From assembly GCA_016713735.1 (NCBI GenBank), contig JADJOP010000002.1:488393-552392 (forward strand): a DNA stretch of 64,000 nt, in the 5' to 3' direction. Position 1 is the first letter of the stretch, and each line of letters opens with the position of its first letter. A program made the translations under genes and the position numbers. Of the stretch, positions 33,378 through 41,329 are shown in pieces. The DNA comes from Bryobacterales bacterium. GTDB lineage: Bacteria > Acidobacteriota > Terriglobia > Bryobacterales > Bryobacteraceae. A model generated the notes under the pieces. The model was not told the DNA's origin. It worked only from the letters and a program-made list of their open reading frames with translations, and did no database searches.

Positions 33378-33818
33378 ATGACACACGCCCTCATCCTCTC
33401 CTGCCTGCTCGCGCTGGCGGCGACCTTTCCCGGTTTCGCCCATGAGCTCGAAGCCACCGCTGCACTCACGCCGCCTGCGGTCGTGGTCCGCGCCCGCTAC
33501 GGCGGCAGCGAGCCGGTCGCCTTCGTCAAGGTGCAGGTCCTCGCTCCTCAAGGCTCGCCCGTTGAGTATCAGAACGGACTCACCGACCGCAACGGCCAGT
33601 TCAGTTTCGTTCCCGATGGGCCGGGCGCCTGGCGCGTGCTGGTGGACGACGAGGAAGGCCACCGGCGCGAACTCACGGTCAGCGTGCCGTCCCCTTTCGA
33701 GGGAGCCGCCGCGAACGCGGCCCCAGCGCCGGACCGCTGGATGCGTGTCCTCACTGGCCTGTCGTTGATGGTGGGGCTGACTGGTTTTCTCTACGGCTGG
33801 AAGAGCCGCCGCGGCTGA
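33378..33818 (+). CDS. Periplasmic NikL-like protein with C-terminal anchor
   Basis: A 146-residue protein. A signal peptide (ALILSCLLALAATFPGFA) is followed by a mature domain starting HELEATAAL, with GLTDRNGQFSFVPDGPGAW, the turn pattern of a carboxypeptidase-regulatory-like beta sandwich. A single C-terminal helix (VLTGLSLMVGLTGFLYGW) anchors it to the membrane. The N-terminal His of the mature form is typical of the NikL accessory protein of nickel ECF systems. It diverges from the DUF4198 gene and its 3' end overlaps the cbiO 3' end by 68 bases. Confidence 0.75.
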   Translation: MTHALILSCLLALAATFPGFAHELEATAALTPPAVVVRARYGGSEPVAFVKVQVLAPQGSPVEYQNGLTDRNGQFSFVPDGPGAWRVLVDDEEGHRRELTVSVPSPFEGAAANAAPAPDRWMRVLTGLSLMVGLTGFLYGWKSRRG

Positions 33819-34578
33819 GAATCTGCTCCCACACGCCGGCGTAGTAATGAAAGTCGATCCCGCACGAGCGCAGCAGCGAACGGTCGGCCGCGATCTCAAG
33901 CGCCGGCCCAACAGCAGCCACCTTGCCGCCGTGAATCACCGCCAGGCGGTCCACCGCCGCCACGGCCGGTAGAATCTCCTGCGAGATCAGCACTACCGTT
34001 GCATCAAGTGAACGGATCAACGCCACCAGTTGCTCCACCATCCCCGGGTCGAGGCTGGCGAACGGCTCATCAAACGCAATCACGCGTGGCCGCATCGAGA
34101 GCACGGTCGCCAGCGCCACGCGTCGTTTTTCCCCAAAGGAGAGATCATGAGTCGACCTCTTCTCGTACCCCTCCAAACGCATCTGTCGAAGCGCCACGCT
34201 GACACGCTCGTGCGTCTCTTCCGGACTGCATCCCATATTGAGCGGCCCAAAGGCTACATCCTCTTCCACTGTAGGAGTGAAGAGCTGGTCATCGGGGTTC
34301 TGGAACACAATGCCGACGCGGCTTCTCACCTCCATCAGCGTGTTGCGGCGTACCGGCAGATCGCCAATGAGCACCTCGCCTGAGGCGGGCAGCAGCACGC
34401 CATTCAAATGGAGAAGGAAGGTGGACTTCCCCGCGCCCGACGGCCCGATGATGCCCACCCGCTCGCCCGCTTCCACCCGCAGCGACAGGTCGTCCAACGC
34501 CAAACGGCCATCGGGGTAGCGGTAGACCAGATTCGCCGCCTCAATGGCGCAACCGGATTGGGGAGTGGAGTCGGACAA
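33751..34578 (-). CDS. cbiO: ECF transporter ATP-binding protein CbiO (Ni/Co)
   Basis: A 275-residue ATPase. Walker A is GPSGAGKST, the Q-loop VFQNPDDQLFTPTVEEDV is the typical ECF/CbiO form, the signature is LSFGEKRR, Walker B is RVIAFDEPFASLD, and the switch residue region is LISQE, with Gln instead of the usual His. That substitution is unusual and might lower turnover. The C-terminal region (LRSCGIDFHYYAGVWEQ) is an extension. It powers CbiM/CbiQ. The gene is on the same strand as cbiM and cbiQ but is separated from them by the convergent NikL-like gene. Confidence 0.87.
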   Translation of the reverse strand: MSDSTPQSGCAIEAANLVYRYPDGRLALDDLSLRVEAGERVGIIGPSGAGKSTFLLHLNGVLLPASGEVLIGDLPVRRNTLMEVRSRVGIVFQNPDDQLFTPTVEEDVAFGPLNMGCSPEETHERVSVALRQMRLEGYEKRSTHDLSFGEKRRVALATVLSMRPRVIAFDEPFASLDPGMVEQLVALIRSLDATVVLISQEILPAVAAVDRLAVIHGGKVAAVGPALEIAADRSLLRSCGIDFHYYAGVWEQILSRGGSSSRRENQSAPPSTTGQ

Positions 34579-34641
34579 TCTTCTATCGTAAAGGGAACCC
34601 GCTTCCTCCGCCGGACCCCGTCGACACCCCGCGCCTCATCC

Positions 34642-35445
34642 TCACCACAGATTGTAGTAGCCGTCCCGCTCCAGCAGTTCCAGACGCCGGCCGAACAGCT
34701 CGCTCAAGTGCTCAGCGGAAAGCACTTCGCGCTTGGGACCATCCATCACGACGCGCCCGTCTTTCATCAGCAGTACACGCTCCACCTCCGGCACGAGGTC
34801 CGGCAGATGGTGCGTCACGATCACCAGCGTAATGCCAGACTGCGCCAGCGCGCGCATCGTGTCGCGCAGGTCGTGCATTGCCGCCAGGTCCAGCGAATTC
34901 GTGGGCTCGTCAAACACCAGCACCGCCGGGTCGTGCACCAGTGCGCGACCGATCACGGCGCGTCGCGCTTCGCCGCTGGAGAGTTCTTCGAGGGGACGGT
35001 CGCGCAGTTGGGCAATTTCTAGCCGCTCCATCACCGCCGCCGCTCTTGCTTCCATCGCAACGGTGATCTCGTGATAGGGCTGGATGCCAACCGCTGAATG
35101 AAAGCCCCCCAGCACGATTTCGCGTGCCGTATACTCGCGAGTGCACTGCTGAATGAGATCGTTTGTGACAATGCCTAGCATCAGGCGCAGGTCATTCACG
35201 TGCCAGCGGTCCCGTCCCAGAATGCGCACCCGTGTGCCCTCGCGATAAAGCGGATACAACTCCCGCGTGAGCATCTTGATCAGGGTCGACTTGCCGCAAC
35301 CATTCGGGCCCAGAATGGCCGTGTGCTGGCCTCGTTCGAGGCGCAGCGAAAAACCGTCCAGCACCAGGCGATCCCCGCGCATGACGCTGACCTGCTCCAG
35401 TTCTAAAAGGGCCTCACCGTTCGTCCGCGCAGAGCCGATCGTCAT
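34642..35445 (-). CDS. ABC transporter ATP-binding protein (ModF/YfmR-like)
   Basis: A 267-residue ATPase. Walker A is GPNGCGKST, the signature is LSSGEARRA, Walker B is AVLVFDEPTNSLDL and the switch His is in IVTHHLPD. The signature LSSGE with EPTNSLD is that of the stand-alone or molybdate-repressor-like ModF type proteins, which often lack an adjoining permease. No permease gene is adjacent. The next gene downstream, cbiO, starts 64 bases away, so co-transcription is possible. Function in transport is unproven. Confidence 0.85.
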   Translation of the reverse strand: MTIGSARTNGEALLELEQVSVMRGDRLVLDGFSLRLERGQHTAILGPNGCGKSTLIKMLTRELYPLYREGTRVRILGRDRWHVNDLRLMLGIVTNDLIQQCTREYTAREIVLGGFHSAVGIQPYHEITVAMEARAAAVMERLEIAQLRDRPLEELSSGEARRAVIGRALVHDPAVLVFDEPTNSLDLAAMHDLRDTMRALAQSGITLVIVTHHLPDLVPEVERVLLMKDGRVVMDGPKREVLSAEHLSELFGRRLELLERDGYYNLW

Positions 35446-35474
35446 TGCTGTTGGGGAAAACTAAAGGAGGGAAT

Positions 35475-35550
35475 TGGTGGACCTGAAGGGATTCGAACCC
35501 TTGACCTCTTCCATGCCATGGAAGCGCGCTCCCAACTGCGCCACAGGCCC
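35475..35550 (-). tRNA. tRNA-Ala(GGC)
   Basis: A 76-base cloverleaf reads on the minus strand from G at 35550. The anticodon stem CTTCC/GGAAG closes the loop ATGGCAT with anticodon GGC (Ala, GCC codons). The T arm is AAGGGTTCGAATCCCTT. The acceptor stem GGGCCTG pairs with CAGGTCC and contains the G3-U70 pair that identifies alanine tRNAs. A CCA end is encoded at 35475-35477. It sits between an ABC ATPase and an HD-domain gene. Confidence 0.95.
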
Positions 35551-35569
35551 ACAAGCTACTTCACCAGTA

Positions 35570-35575
35570 TATAAC
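35570..35575 (+). promoter_or_regulatory. Candidate -10 element (TATAAC)
   Basis: TATAAC lies seven bases before ATG 35583, leaving AAGAGGG directly against the start codon. The message could be leaderless. Confidence 0.4.
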
Positions 35576-35582
35576 AAGAGGG

Positions 35583-36146
35583 ATGACAACTGAACAAGCC
35601 TGGGAGATTCTCACTGAGTTCACCAAGTCCGAGAGCCTCCTCAAACACGCCCGGGCGGTCGCTGTCTGCATGGCCGCCTACGCCCGGGCACAAGGCGCCG
35701 ACGAGCAACTCTGGACCGTCACCGGCCTCCTGCACGACTTCGACTGGGAGATCCACCCCATGCTGCCTGACCACCCCGTGAAGGGCGAGCCCATCCTGGC
35801 CGAACGCGGAGTCAGCGACGAAATCCGCCGCGCCATCCTCTCCCACGCCAATTTCACCGGTGTGCCGCGCACCACCGCGCTTGAGAAGACCCTCTTCGCC
35901 TGCGATGAACTGGCGGGCTTCCTCACCGCTGTCAGCTACGTCCGGCCCACGCGCAGCATCCTCGATGTCGATGTGGCCGCGGTCAAGAAGAAGATGAAGG
36001 ATAAGGCGTTCGCCCGAGCCGTCAGCCGGGATGATATACGCAATGGCGCCGTTGAGTTGGGGGTCGAACTCGATCACCACATCGCCTTCTGTCTGGGCGC
36101 GATGCAAGAGAAAGCGGACGAATTGGGGCTGCGCGGATCTTCCTAG
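35583..36146 (+). CDS. HD-domain phosphohydrolase-like protein
   Basis: A 187-residue protein. The HD motif is GLLHDFDWE near residues 48-56, with an upstream histidine in LLKHARAVA and later LSHANF and DELAGF, which fit the H..HD..D metal set. This short stand-alone HD protein probably removes phosphates from nucleotides or a similar small molecule. It lies just right of tRNA-Ala on the other strand. A TATAAC seven bases before the ATG gives it its own promoter. Substrate unknown. Confidence 0.85.
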   Translation: MTTEQAWEILTEFTKSESLLKHARAVAVCMAAYARAQGADEQLWTVTGLLHDFDWEIHPMLPDHPVKGEPILAERGVSDEIRRAILSHANFTGVPRTTALEKTLFACDELAGFLTAVSYVRPTRSILDVDVAAVKKKMKDKAFARAVSRDDIRNGAVELGVELDHHIAFCLGAMQEKADELGLRGSS

Positions 36147-36248
36147 GGTGCAAGTTTTACACGCCAGCCACTGGCTCGCCCCTTACTGATGCCACGGTTA
36201 CAGTGTTGGATGCTGGATTGCTACGGCACCAGTAACGAGGTGCACACG

Positions 36249-36446
36249 GTGCTTTGGCTGGCCGTCACAAGCACGCTTCTCCTCTGGATGCTGGGAGGAG
36301 CCTCCACCGCATGGGAAGGGATGCTCATCCACCTCTTGCTGGTTGCGGCACTCGCCATGATGCTCTCAGCCATCTTGCAGGGTGGCCGCGCTGCCCTCGA
36401 TGGCTTCGTTAGCGCTTGTCTTCGGCGGACAGCGCGGCGCCGATGA
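36249..36446 (+). CDS. Small membrane protein, DUF5670/lmo0937-like
   Basis: A 65-residue protein with two hydrophobic helices (VLWLAVTSTLLLWMLGG and MLIHLLLVAALAMMLSAI) followed by a short basic tail. The two-helix pattern with a conserved IHLLLV matches the small lmo0937/DUF5670 family, whose function is unknown. I chose GTG 36249 over the longer ATG 36189 because GAGG lies 8 bases before it and because family members begin M-L-W. The 3' end overlaps the opposite-strand membrane protein by 38 bases. Confidence 0.65.
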   Translation: MLWLAVTSTLLLWMLGGASTAWEGMLIHLLLVAALAMMLSAILQGGRAALDGFVSACLRRTARRR

Positions 36447-36801
36447 AGGCCACAATCGATCCTCCGAAGAAGTAGAGGATCCACTGGAAGTCGTCCCAGT
36501 CGCTATAGGTGTAGTCGCCCCAGAAGAAGCCGCGGAACATGAGCACCACGCCGGCCAATGCCCATAGCACGAACGGTGGCCGGAAATTCTTCAAGGCCGA
36601 CAGTGCCACTGTCAGCAACGCAATCAGTCCCAGGCCGATGGCCCACAAGGGTTGCGACTCAGCCTCACCAGGCAGCGCGGGGGTGTAAAATGCCGTTGCC
36701 GGCGACATCTTGCCCACCACGCCAACACCCAACAGGAACAAACCAAGTAGAGTGTGGTAACCGTAGCTGAATACGCGCAGAATCAGAACGAGGAAGCGCA
36801 C
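36409..36801 (-). CDS. Four-helix membrane protein, unknown function
   Basis: A 130-residue protein starting VRFLVLILRVFSYGYHTLL (GTG 36801). There are about four hydrophobic helices (LGLFLLGVGVVGK, LWAIGLGLIALLTVAL, FVLWALAGVVLMFRG, ILYFFGGSIVAFIGAAL) and a tail AEDKR. AGGAG lies 10 bases before the GTG. The frame is open on to 37779 through shadow sequence of the Gfo/Idh gene. No family recognised; the aromatic GDYTYSDWDDF loop is acidic. Confidence 0.7.
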   Translation of the reverse strand: MRFLVLILRVFSYGYHTLLGLFLLGVGVVGKMSPATAFYTPALPGEAESQPLWAIGLGLIALLTVALSALKNFRPPFVLWALAGVVLMFRGFFWGDYTYSDWDDFQWILYFFGGSIVAFIGAALSAEDKR

Positions 36802-36861
36802 GGGTTCAAGTCTCCTAAAAGAACCCATCATTGTACCAGCATCGGAAAGGAGCGCTCTTCG

Positions 36862-37947
36862 GTGAAACAGAAATTGCGCGTGGCCCTCATCGGCCAGGGA
36901 TTCATGGGCCGGGCTCACTCCAACGCCTGGCGTCAGGCGGGCCACTTTTTCGATCTGCCCTACGAGATCGAAACGCAGGTCCTCTGCGGCCGCAACGCCG
37001 AAGGACTCGCCAAAATGGCCTCCACCTGGGGCTGGCACGAGACATCCACTGATTGGCCTGCCGTCGTCAGCCGTCCCGACGTGGATCTGGTCGACATCGC
37101 CGTGCCCAACGTCCTCCACGCCGAAATGGCGATCGCCGCGGCGGCAGCCGGAAAAATCGTTCTCTGCGAGAAACCGCTTGCTGTCTCCTCTGAAGAGTCC
37201 GCGCGCATGGAGGCAGCCGTCCGTGGCCGCCCGAACATGGTCTGGTTTAACTACCGCCGTGTGCCCGCCGTCTCGCTCGCCAAGCGCATGATCGACGAGG
37301 GGCGGCTGGGCCGTGTGTTCCACTACCGCGCTCAATATCTCCAGGAATGGGGCAACGACCCGACGCGTCCGCCCAACTGGAAGACCTCGCGCGCCGGCGC
37401 CGGCTCCGGTGTTGTCGGCGACTTGATGACGCACTCCCTCGACCTCGCTCTCTGGCTCAACGGCCCGCTGCGCGAAGTGATGGCCATGCAACATACCTTC
37501 GCCGCCGGGCGCGACATCGACGACGCCACGCTGGTCATGGCCCGCTTTGCTAACGGATCCCTCGGCAGCTTCGAGGCCACGCGCTATGCCACCGGATGCC
37601 GCAACCGCAACGCGTTCGAGATTCATGGCGAACGCGGCGCCCTTGGCTTCGATCTCGAGGACCTCACCCGCCTGCGCTGGTTCGACGCCACCGAGCCTCG
37701 CGACCTGCAAGCCGAAAAGAAGATCCTCGTCGGCGCCGCCACCCATCCGTATGCCGGAAACTTCTGGAAGCTCGGCCACGTCTCAGGCTATGAGCACACC
37801 TTCATTGCCGCCCTCGGCGACTTCCTGGGCGCCCTGTCGCGCGGTGAGCGGTTCGAACCCGGCTTCGCCGAAGGACATCGCGTGCAACTGGCCGTTCGGG
37901 CCATTCAGGAGTCAGCGAATCTCGGTGGCTGGGTCTCGATCGAATAA
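36862..37947 (+). CDS. Gfo/Idh/MocA family oxidoreductase
   Basis: A 361-residue cytoplasmic NAD(P)-dependent sugar dehydrogenase. The nucleotide fold is VALIGQGFMGRAHSNAWR, the catalytic lysine motif VLCEKPLAVS and the C-terminal domain has GSGVVGDLMTHSLDLALWL with the active-site His. The family acts on sugars, inositol or amino sugars, substrate unknown here. GTG 36862 (MKQKLRVALIG) is preceded by AAGGAG 9 bases away. An earlier in-frame ATG (36754) adds 36 unrelated residues and was rejected. It is complete and has no signal peptide, unlike the Gfo/Idh protein at 20.3 kb. Confidence 0.9.
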   Translation: MKQKLRVALIGQGFMGRAHSNAWRQAGHFFDLPYEIETQVLCGRNAEGLAKMASTWGWHETSTDWPAVVSRPDVDLVDIAVPNVLHAEMAIAAAAAGKIVLCEKPLAVSSEESARMEAAVRGRPNMVWFNYRRVPAVSLAKRMIDEGRLGRVFHYRAQYLQEWGNDPTRPPNWKTSRAGAGSGVVGDLMTHSLDLALWLNGPLREVMAMQHTFAAGRDIDDATLVMARFANGSLGSFEATRYATGCRNRNAFEIHGERGALGFDLEDLTRLRWFDATEPRDLQAEKKILVGAATHPYAGNFWKLGHVSGYEHTFIAALGDFLGALSRGERFEPGFAEGHRVQLAVRAIQESANLGGWVSIE

Positions 37948-37953
37948 CGTGAG

Positions 37954-37959
37954 TAAAAT
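37954..37959 (+). promoter_or_regulatory. Candidate -10 element (TAAAAT)
   Basis: TAAAAT lies 11 bases before ATG 37971, in the 23-base gap after the Gfo/Idh gene. Confidence 0.3.
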
Positions 37960-37970
37960 CAAGTACACCC

Positions 37971-38651
37971 ATGTTCAGCGTTGAATGCCCGAAGTGCAAA
38001 AACGAGATTCCGCTCGGAATGACGGATTGCCCCGTGTGCGCGGCCAAGGAGGCCGCCGGTGACTCGCAGGCCGCCATGGCCCCGGTAGCGCCCGCGACAG
38101 TCCCCACTTCCGCGCCCGTCGTGCCCATGCCGCGGCCCGCCGCCTACCTGCAGGCCCAACCCAAAGCCGGCCTTCCTTCCTGGCTGGTTGCCGTTGGTGT
38201 GGCGGCGCTCCTCGTCCTTGTCCTTGCCGGTGGTTACCTCGTCTTGCTGCCCAAGATGCGCAACGGGCAATCCGCGGCAGCTCCGCAAGCGGCTCCCGCC
38301 ATCACCATGGAGTCGCCGCAAGCGGCGCAGCCCGTGGCCGCTCCCCCAGCCCCGTCCAGTTCGCGGCTGGGTAAGTACATTGAGGTGGTCGGCATCCGCA
38401 TCGTCGAGGAGAACAAGAGGACGATGGTGAAGTTCCTGATCATAAACCACGCTGCCGCCGAGTTGACCGACGTCAACGGCATGGTGGAAATTCATCCCTC
38501 CAAGGGGGGCGTCATGGTCGGCCGTGTCGAGGTGAAGATTCCCTCCATGGAACCATACGAATCGCGCGAATTCAACGCGTCGCTGAATACGAACCTGCGG
38601 GCCTACGAGATCCCTGACTGGCAGTTCCTGCGCGGCCAGTTCGTGGAATAG
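37971..38651 (+). CDS. Zinc-ribbon membrane protein, unknown function
   Basis: A 226-residue protein. The N-terminus is a zinc ribbon (VECPKCKNEI...TDCPVCAA, C-x2-C and C-x2-C), then a Pro/Ala-rich linker, a single membrane helix (LVAVGVAALLVLVLAGGYLVL near residues 72-92), a second Pro/Ala linker and a C-terminal beta-rich domain (IEVVGIRIVEENKR and KFLIINHAAAEL). This layout of cytoplasmic ribbon, one helix and an outer domain is common in Acidobacteria. Role unknown. Its 3' end overlaps the SRPBCC gene on the other strand by 80 bases. Confidence 0.78.
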   Translation: MFSVECPKCKNEIPLGMTDCPVCAAKEAAGDSQAAMAPVAPATVPTSAPVVPMPRPAAYLQAQPKAGLPSWLVAVGVAALLVLVLAGGYLVLLPKMRNGQSAAAPQAAPAITMESPQAAQPVAAPPAPSSSRLGKYIEVVGIRIVEENKRTMVKFLIINHAAAELTDVNGMVEIHPSKGGVMVGRVEVKIPSMEPYESREFNASLNTNLRAYEIPDWQFLRGQFVE

Positions 38652-39168
38652 CCACGTCGAACTCGGTCGTTTCGGCCCGCGCCACTGTCGGCTCAGGCAT
38701 CTCGATCACCTTGCCTAGCATCGGCGCCAGCGCCCGTTGCCGGAAACGGAAGATGCTTTTCAACTGCCGTCCCACCATCGCCGCATGAGCCGCTCTGCCC
38801 AGTGGCCCCAGCGGCAACACATAGCGAACCTGGTCCACGATCCGAGTGCCCCGGGCCGTCTCCTCAAAAGTGTGAAGGTGCCTCCATACCGTGTATGGCC
38901 CCTTCATCTGCTCATCGACGAAAACGCGGGGCGCTTCATATTCGCTGATCAGCGTCCGCCAGCTCAGGGGCAGCCCCATCCAGCGGATCGTGTAATCAAT
39001 CAATGCCCCGCGGCGCATCTCCACGTCAGGCGTCATCACCCGAAAGTTCAACCAGGGCGGCGTGATCTTGGCCAGGTTGTACGGGTTCTCAAACACGCGA
39101 AACACATCGGCTAGCTTGACGTCGGCCAGCATGTCGCAGCGCAAAACGAAACAAGGACGATTGAGCAT
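38572..39168 (-). CDS. SRPBCC-family (START-like) ligand-binding protein
   Basis: A 198-residue protein. The SRPBCC fold is shown by DVFRVFENPYNLAKITPPWLN near the N-terminus, the central strands IDYTIRWMGLPLSWRTLI and the C-terminal helix VGRQLKSIFRFRQRALAPML. These proteins resemble the cyclase/dehydrase-like YfjG/SRPBCC group that is often fused to, or beside, DoxX or NAD-epimerase genes. The last 30 residues lie beyond the fold and overlap the zinc-ribbon gene. It starts 9 bases after the end of the TPR membrane protein gene. Confidence 0.83.
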   Translation of the reverse strand: MLNRPCFVLRCDMLADVKLADVFRVFENPYNLAKITPPWLNFRVMTPDVEMRRGALIDYTIRWMGLPLSWRTLISEYEAPRVFVDEQMKGPYTVWRHLHTFEETARGTRIVDQVRYVLPLGPLGRAAHAAMVGRQLKSIFRFRQRALAPMLGKVIEMPEPTVARAETTEFDVAIPRTGRAGTASQGSRRPAGSYSATR

Positions 39169-39177
39169 GCCACTCCT

Positions 39178-40662
39178 TTAACGCCGGCACGGAGTATCCA
39201 CACGGAGGCCCAATTTCTCCAGGTTCTCGCGGGCAGGCGCAAGGCACGGGTCTAAGGCAAGAGCGCGGCGGAAATCGCGTTCGGCATGGCCATGGATGCC
39301 CAAAGCCTGCAACGCTACACCGCGATTGTTGTGTGCCATTGCGCTACCCGGCTCAATCGCCACAGCCCGGCCGGATTCGTTGAGGGCATCGCCGGGCCGT
39401 TGAATCTGCATGAACACTCTCCCCAACTCGGATGCCACAGCCGCATCGTTGGGAGCAATCTTTTTGGCCTCTTCCAGCAGCGACAGCGCCTCCAGCGGTG
39501 GTCTCAGCCGCGACAACTGAATGCGCGGCCTCACCGTTTCCGGCGCCGCGCGCATGGCGTCCTCCCACAGCCCCTCCTGCGAACGCCACACATCCACGCG
39601 CGCATAACTGAGCATGCCCAACACCACCGCGCCCGCCCACAACAGCCTGGGGAAATCGGTGCGTCTCAGCAGCAGCCCAGTCGCCGAAGCCAGCGCCACC
39701 ATCGGCAAATAGACGCGGCGGTCCGCCGCCAGGTCCATCGCCGGGAAGATGCTTGAGGTCGGCGCAATCAACGCCAGCGCGCCGAGGAACCAGAAGCCCA
39801 CCCCCGCGTCCCGGAAATAGCGCAAGGAAATCACTGCCAGAGCCACAATACCCGCCCACGCCATAAACGCCAGGCCCCCGGTTTCGATCTTCAAGCCGGG
39901 CTCGAAACTGAAGCCGGTGGGGATCACCAGCAGTCTCAGGTAGCGCCACAATGCGACGCCCTGAGTCAGGAAATACTCCGCCATCCCCACGCCGCTCTGC
40001 GCACCGGCGCCGGAACCCGGAATCGTCGCCGCCAGCCACGCCACTCGACCCACGGCGGCCAGCGACAGCGCGAACATTGCCACGATCGGCGCCCGCTCGC
40101 CGCGCTCACGGTTCGTGGAAAAGTGGAGCAGCAAAAGGAACACCGGAAACGCCGCGCATTCCTCCTTGGAGAGCAACGCCAACGCAAACGACGCCACGGC
40201 CGGCCAGCGCCGCCCCGCGATCCACAGGCGCAGCGCCAGCAGGCAAAACAACGTCGCCAGCAAAATCCCCCGCGCATAGATGTAGGCCACCGCCTCGGTC
40301 TGAATCGGATGCAGTGCGAAAAAGAAGGCCGCAAACCACGAGGCGCGCCCCGGCAACAGCGCCTGAAAGCTCGTCCAGATGAGAAGCGCGTTAAGTAGAT
40401 GCAGCGCCAGGTTCACCGCATGCCAGGACATCGGCGATGCGCCTGACAGTTGGTAGTTCGCCCAAAACGTGAACCAAACCAGCGGCCGCGATTGCTCCCA
40501 CCGAAAGCACTCCAGCCAGCCCGAGGGCGAGGTGATGGCCTGATCCAGCAGCAGCGCGTAATCGTCGTAGTGGAAGGGCGCCGCCAGCACGCCCCAAAAT
40601 ACAGCCAGGACGGAGGCGGCCAATAGGATCCAGGGGCGCAATGCTACTATGTTAACTTTCAT
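39178..40662 (-). CDS. Membrane protein with C-terminal TPR repeats
   Basis: A 494-residue protein. About ten hydrophobic helices occupy residues 10-380, with a periplasmic loop LAAPFHYDDYALLLDQ whose DD recalls the acidic pair of GT-C glycosyltransferases. Three TPR-like repeats follow near residues 395-480 (NDAAVASELGRVFMQIQRPG; SAMAHNNRGVALQALGIHG). This resembles the TMTC/O-GlcNAc-like membrane proteins of bacteria. ATG 40660-40662 overlaps the divergent nth start (40661-40663), so one of the two starts may be internal; TTG 40641 is an alternative here. Confidence 0.78.
   Translation of the reverse strand: MKVNIVALRPWILLAASVLAVFWGVLAAPFHYDDYALLLDQAITSPSGWLECFRWEQSRPLVWFTFWANYQLSGASPMSWHAVNLALHLLNALLIWTSFQALLPGRASWFAAFFFALHPIQTEAVAYIYARGILLATLFCLLALRLWIAGRRWPAVASFALALLSKEECAAFPVFLLLLHFSTNRERGERAPIVAMFALSLAAVGRVAWLAATIPGSGAGAQSGVGMAEYFLTQGVALWRYLRLLVIPTGFSFEPGLKIETGGLAFMAWAGIVALAVISLRYFRDAGVGFWFLGALALIAPTSSIFPAMDLAADRRVYLPMVALASATGLLLRRTDFPRLLWAGAVVLGMLSYARVDVWRSQEGLWEDAMRAAPETVRPRIQLSRLRPPLEALSLLEEAKKIAPNDAAVASELGRVFMQIQRPGDALNESGRAVAIEPGSAMAHNNRGVALQALGIHGHAERDFRRALALDPCLAPARENLEKLGLRVDTPCRR
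40645..40650 (+). promoter_or_regulatory. Candidate -10 element for nth (TACTAT)
   Basis: TACTAT lies 10 bases before ATG 40661. It is inside the reading frame of the divergent TPR membrane gene. If used, the nth message would have almost no leader. Confidence 0.35.
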
Positions 40663-41329
40663 GCGGCCCACGCGTCCCAAGACCGCGGCAGAGCGTAAAG
40701 CCCGTGTGACGCGGATACTGCGGCTGCTCGATGAGCACTATCCCAACGTCACCTGCGAGCTTGATCACCAGAGCGCCTGGCAACTGCTCGTCGCCACCAT
40801 CCTCTCGGCGCAGTGCACCGACAAGCGCGTGAATATGGTCACCCCCGAACTCTTCCGCCGCTACCCCACCGTGACTGACCTCGCCCACGCCCACCCCGCT
40901 GAGGTGAGCGACCTCATCCGCACCACCGGCTTCTTCAATAACAAGACGAAAAACATCATCGGCGCCGCCAGGAAACTCCTCACCGACCACAACGGCGAGG
41001 TGCCCCGCACGATGGAAGAACTCCTCCAGGTTCCCGGCGCGGCTCGCAAGACCGCCAATGTGGTCCTCGGCGCCGTCTACGGCATCGCCAGCGGTGTCGT
41101 CGTCGACACCCACGTTCAGCGCATATCGCGGCGTTTGGACCTGACCTCGGAAACCACCCCTGAGAAAATCGAACGCGACCTCATCAAAACTCTCCCCCAG
41201 GACAAGTGGATCCTCTTTTCCCACCAGATCATCCACCACGGCCGCCGCATCTGCGATGCCCGCAAGCCCAAGTGTGCCGAATGCCCGCTCGATTCGCTCT
41301 GCTACGCCAAGGACAAGGTGGCCGCATGA
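40661..41329 (+). CDS. nth: Endonuclease III
   Basis: A 222-residue DNA glycosylase/AP lyase for oxidised pyrimidines in base excision repair. The catalytic Lys is K130 in the helix-hairpin-helix (VPGAARKTANVVLG), the catalytic Asp is D149 (VVVDTHVQRISRR), and the 4Fe-4S ligands are C198, C205, C208 and C214 (C-x6-C-x2-C-x5-C). The hairpin reads PGAAR where most relatives have PGVGR. ATG 40661 was chosen over 40649 by family length. The stop overlaps the lipoprotein start as ATGA. Confidence 0.95.
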   Translation: MRPTRPKTAAERKARVTRILRLLDEHYPNVTCELDHQSAWQLLVATILSAQCTDKRVNMVTPELFRRYPTVTDLAHAHPAEVSDLIRTTGFFNNKTKNIIGAARKLLTDHNGEVPRTMEELLQVPGAARKTANVVLGAVYGIASGVVVDTHVQRISRRLDLTSETTPEKIERDLIKTLPQDKWILFSHQIIHHGRRICDARKPKCAECPLDSLCYAKDKVAA

